A DNA stretch of 64,000 bases from the NCBI GenBank assembly GCA_039819485.1, contig JBCBRY010000006.1, forward strand, positions 62,001 to 126,000. The letters run 5' to 3'. The DNA is from UBA6168 sp039819485. GTDB lineage: Bacteria > Bacteroidota > Bacteroidia > Chitinophagales > Saprospiraceae. How positions within the stretch are numbered: position 1 is the stretch's first letter; every line of letters begins with the position of its first letter. This document shows, piece after piece, positions 62,646 to 64,000 of this stretch. A model generated the notes under the pieces. It did not search any database. It worked only from the letters and a program-made list of their open reading frames with translations, and was not told where the DNA came from. The position numbers and the translations under genes were made by a program.

Positions 62646-64000
62646 TCATTTATTCATCCGGACAATCTTTGGTAAAAAAGTACCAACTACTTCTACCAAA
62701 TCTTTTTGAAAGGCCATGACCTCGTTAATATTTTTATAAGCGAATGGGGCTTCGTCCAATCCTCCGCCAATTAAATCAACCTCGTGTTTTTTCAGTATTT
62801 TTTTCAATTCATGTTGAGTGATGGAATTTTTAGCTTTGGTACGTGACATAACCCTGCCTGCCCCATGAGACGCAGAATTAATGGAAGGTGCATTTCCTTT
62901 GCCTCGAACGACGAAGCCAGGATGTACCATGGAGCCCGGAATGATGCCCAAAACACCTTTACCAGCCGGGGTGGCCCCTTTCCGGTGTACAATTACATTT
63001 GTCCCGTCTTCGAGGGTTTCCTTCCAGGCAAAGTTATGATGGTTCTCCACCGTACCAATCGGTTTTTCTCCCAAAGCCTTGGAAAGGCGCTCATGAATGT
63101 TATGGTGACAGGCCGAAGCATAATCACCGGCCAGGGTCATCGCCAACCAGTATTCCTGCCCTTCTTCACTGTCCAGATCCAGCCAGGCCAAGTGTTTCGC
63201 CTCTTTCGGAAGAGGGCATTTTTCCATGGCCAATTTGGTATAATAGCGGGCAATATTAGCTCCCAGGCCACGTGAACCCGAATGTGAAAGAATGGCTAAA
63301 TATTCACCTGGCTCTACATTCCATTCATTTTTTTTGTCTTCGATTTCAACCAGGCCGAACTCGACAAAATGGTTGCCCGAACCCGAAGACCCCAGTTGAT
63401 GCCAAGCCTTCTGCCGCAAGTTTTTTACAACGGCAATCTCTTTAAACTCTTTCCTTTCCAATACGGGATCGTCGCCTCTGGTGCTTTGCTCATCCAAACC
63501 AAAAGCAGTGTTTTCAATCAACATTTCCCTTAACCTGGATCTGTGCTTCTCCAAAAACGCAGGCTGTAAATCATAAAAAGTGAGGCACATGCGACAGCCA
63601 ATATCGACACCAACACCGTATGGGATAATGGCATTTTCTGTGGCCAGCACACCGCCGATAGGCAAACCATAACCTTGATGAGCATCTGCCATTAATGCTA
63701 CTTTTTTTGCGATAGGCAACTTAGAAGCGATATCCATTTGATCAATTGCTCCCTGTTCAATGCCTGACAAACCAAATGCTTTATATGGAAGTGTTTCGGT
63801 ATTTAAAGGAATTTCCCGGGGCGCATTTTTTATTTTAGGTCGCAGGGCCTCTACAATACGCCCGAATACTTCATGCCCGGCGAAGCCTTCCTGGTTGTCG
63901 ATCACTTCTTGCAACATCGACAACACTTTTTCTTTTTTTTCTTTTTTGAAATGCTCATGTGCCACGTTGATTGCCATACCGATGGCAGGCCCTTGTGGAT
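62646..64000 (-). CDS. rtcB: RtcB family RNA ligase, 5' end beyond right edge
   Basis: At least 451 residues; RtcB ligases join 2',3'-cyclic phosphate or 3'-phosphate RNA ends to 5'-OH ends using GTP and manganese. Visible motifs: ADAHQGYGLPIGGVLA, VGVDIGCRMC with the metal-binding Cys, GSSGSGNHFVEFG, SHSGSRGLG, HHNIHERL, VENHHNFAW, GVLGIIPGSM and the guanylylation-site SASHGAGRVMSR, then GGGLDEAPFAYK. An ATG at 63977 is not the true start: the frame stays open to the edge and reads PQGPAIG just upstream, which matches the N-terminal region of the family. Role may be RNA repair. It is 87 bases upstream of the hydrolase gene. Confidence 0.95.
   Translation of the reverse strand, partial: PQGPAIGMAINVAHEHFKKEKKEKVLSMLQEVIDNQEGFAGHEVFGRIVEALRPKIKNAPREIPLNTETLPYKAFGLSGIEQGAIDQMDIASKLPIAKKVALMADAHQGYGLPIGGVLATENAIIPYGVGVDIGCRMCLTFYDLQPAFLEKHRSRLREMLIENTAFGLDEQSTRGDDPVLERKEFKEIAVVKNLRQKAWHQLGSSGSGNHFVEFGLVEIEDKKNEWNVEPGEYLAILSHSGSRGLGANIARYYTKLAMEKCPLPKEAKHLAWLDLDSEEGQEYWLAMTLAGDYASACHHNIHERLSKALGEKPIGTVENHHNFAWKETLEDGTNVIVHRKGATPAGKGVLGIIPGSMVHPGFVVRGKGNAPSINSASHGAGRVMSRTKAKNSITQHELKKILKKHEVDLIGGGLDEAPFAYKNINEVMAFQKDLVEVVGTFLPKIVRMNK

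Overview
The window looks like a chromosomal segment of a gliding or biofilm-forming Bacteroidota, most likely a saprospirian (Saprospira/Lewinella/Haliscomenobacter type). The reasons are: at least seven proteins with type IX secretion (T9SS) type A C-terminal sorting domains; one with the gliding-motility-associated type B ending; SprB-like repeats; a very large secreted multidomain protein; the Bacteroidota promoter word TAnnTTTG in front of several genes; and few Shine-Dalgarno sequences. No prophage, CRISPR array, rRNA, tRNA or complete insertion sequence was seen. Species-level assignment is inference.

Layout. 1-5.6 kb (minus): start of a lipoprotein, a two-NBD peptide-type ABC ATPase whose 5' end has been duplicated around a small inverted-repeat element, and a DUF1501/DUF1800 secreted pair. 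6-16 kb: a small secreted protein, topA, a TlpA-like thioredoxin protein, and two tandem FG-GAP/VCBS T9SS proteins. 16-29.6 kb is mostly housekeeping: pyrG, a cobalamin adenosyltransferase, a LolD/MacB-type ATPase, gatC, a deoxynucleoside kinase, DinB and MmcQ/YjbR proteins, a GH13 lipoprotein, a PorE-like TPR/PD40 protein, ndk, nrnA, an FKBP lipoprotein, and prfB with its programmed +1 frameshift. 29.6-37.6 kb (minus): aspartokinase, a CotH-kinase T9SS protein, a sugar-porter MFS, a short RpoD-type sigma factor, and a homologue of arginyl/leucyl-tRNA-protein transferases. 37.9-59.2 kb (plus) is an exoprotein island: a T9SS protein, a 3150-residue adhesin-like protein, an amidase, a secreted endonuclease/exonuclease/phosphatase protein, a sortilin/BNR propeller protein and a type B SprB-repeat protein. 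59.3-64 kb: egtB-egtD (ergothioneine), an alpha/beta hydrolase, and an RtcB ligase gene running off the right edge.

The most unusual content is between genes. (1) Seven intergenic inverted repeats have arms built from near-tandem words of about 7 bases. Each locus uses a different word, and most abut a start codon; at pyrG and ndk the element lies between a recognisable promoter and the start codon, so it should form a hairpin in the mRNA leader. (2) Three near-identical 60-bp hairpin units, spaced about 130 bp apart, follow the giant adhesin gene; arms are invariant and loops vary, as expected of RNA. (3) Three MITE-like inverted-repeat elements (about 1.9, 11.2 and 24.2 kb) are present; the first is flanked by a 32-bp direct repeat that copies the ABC gene's start codon and creates a 44-codon upstream ORF. 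All coordinates and motifs were read by eye; family names come from motif recognition, not from database searches.
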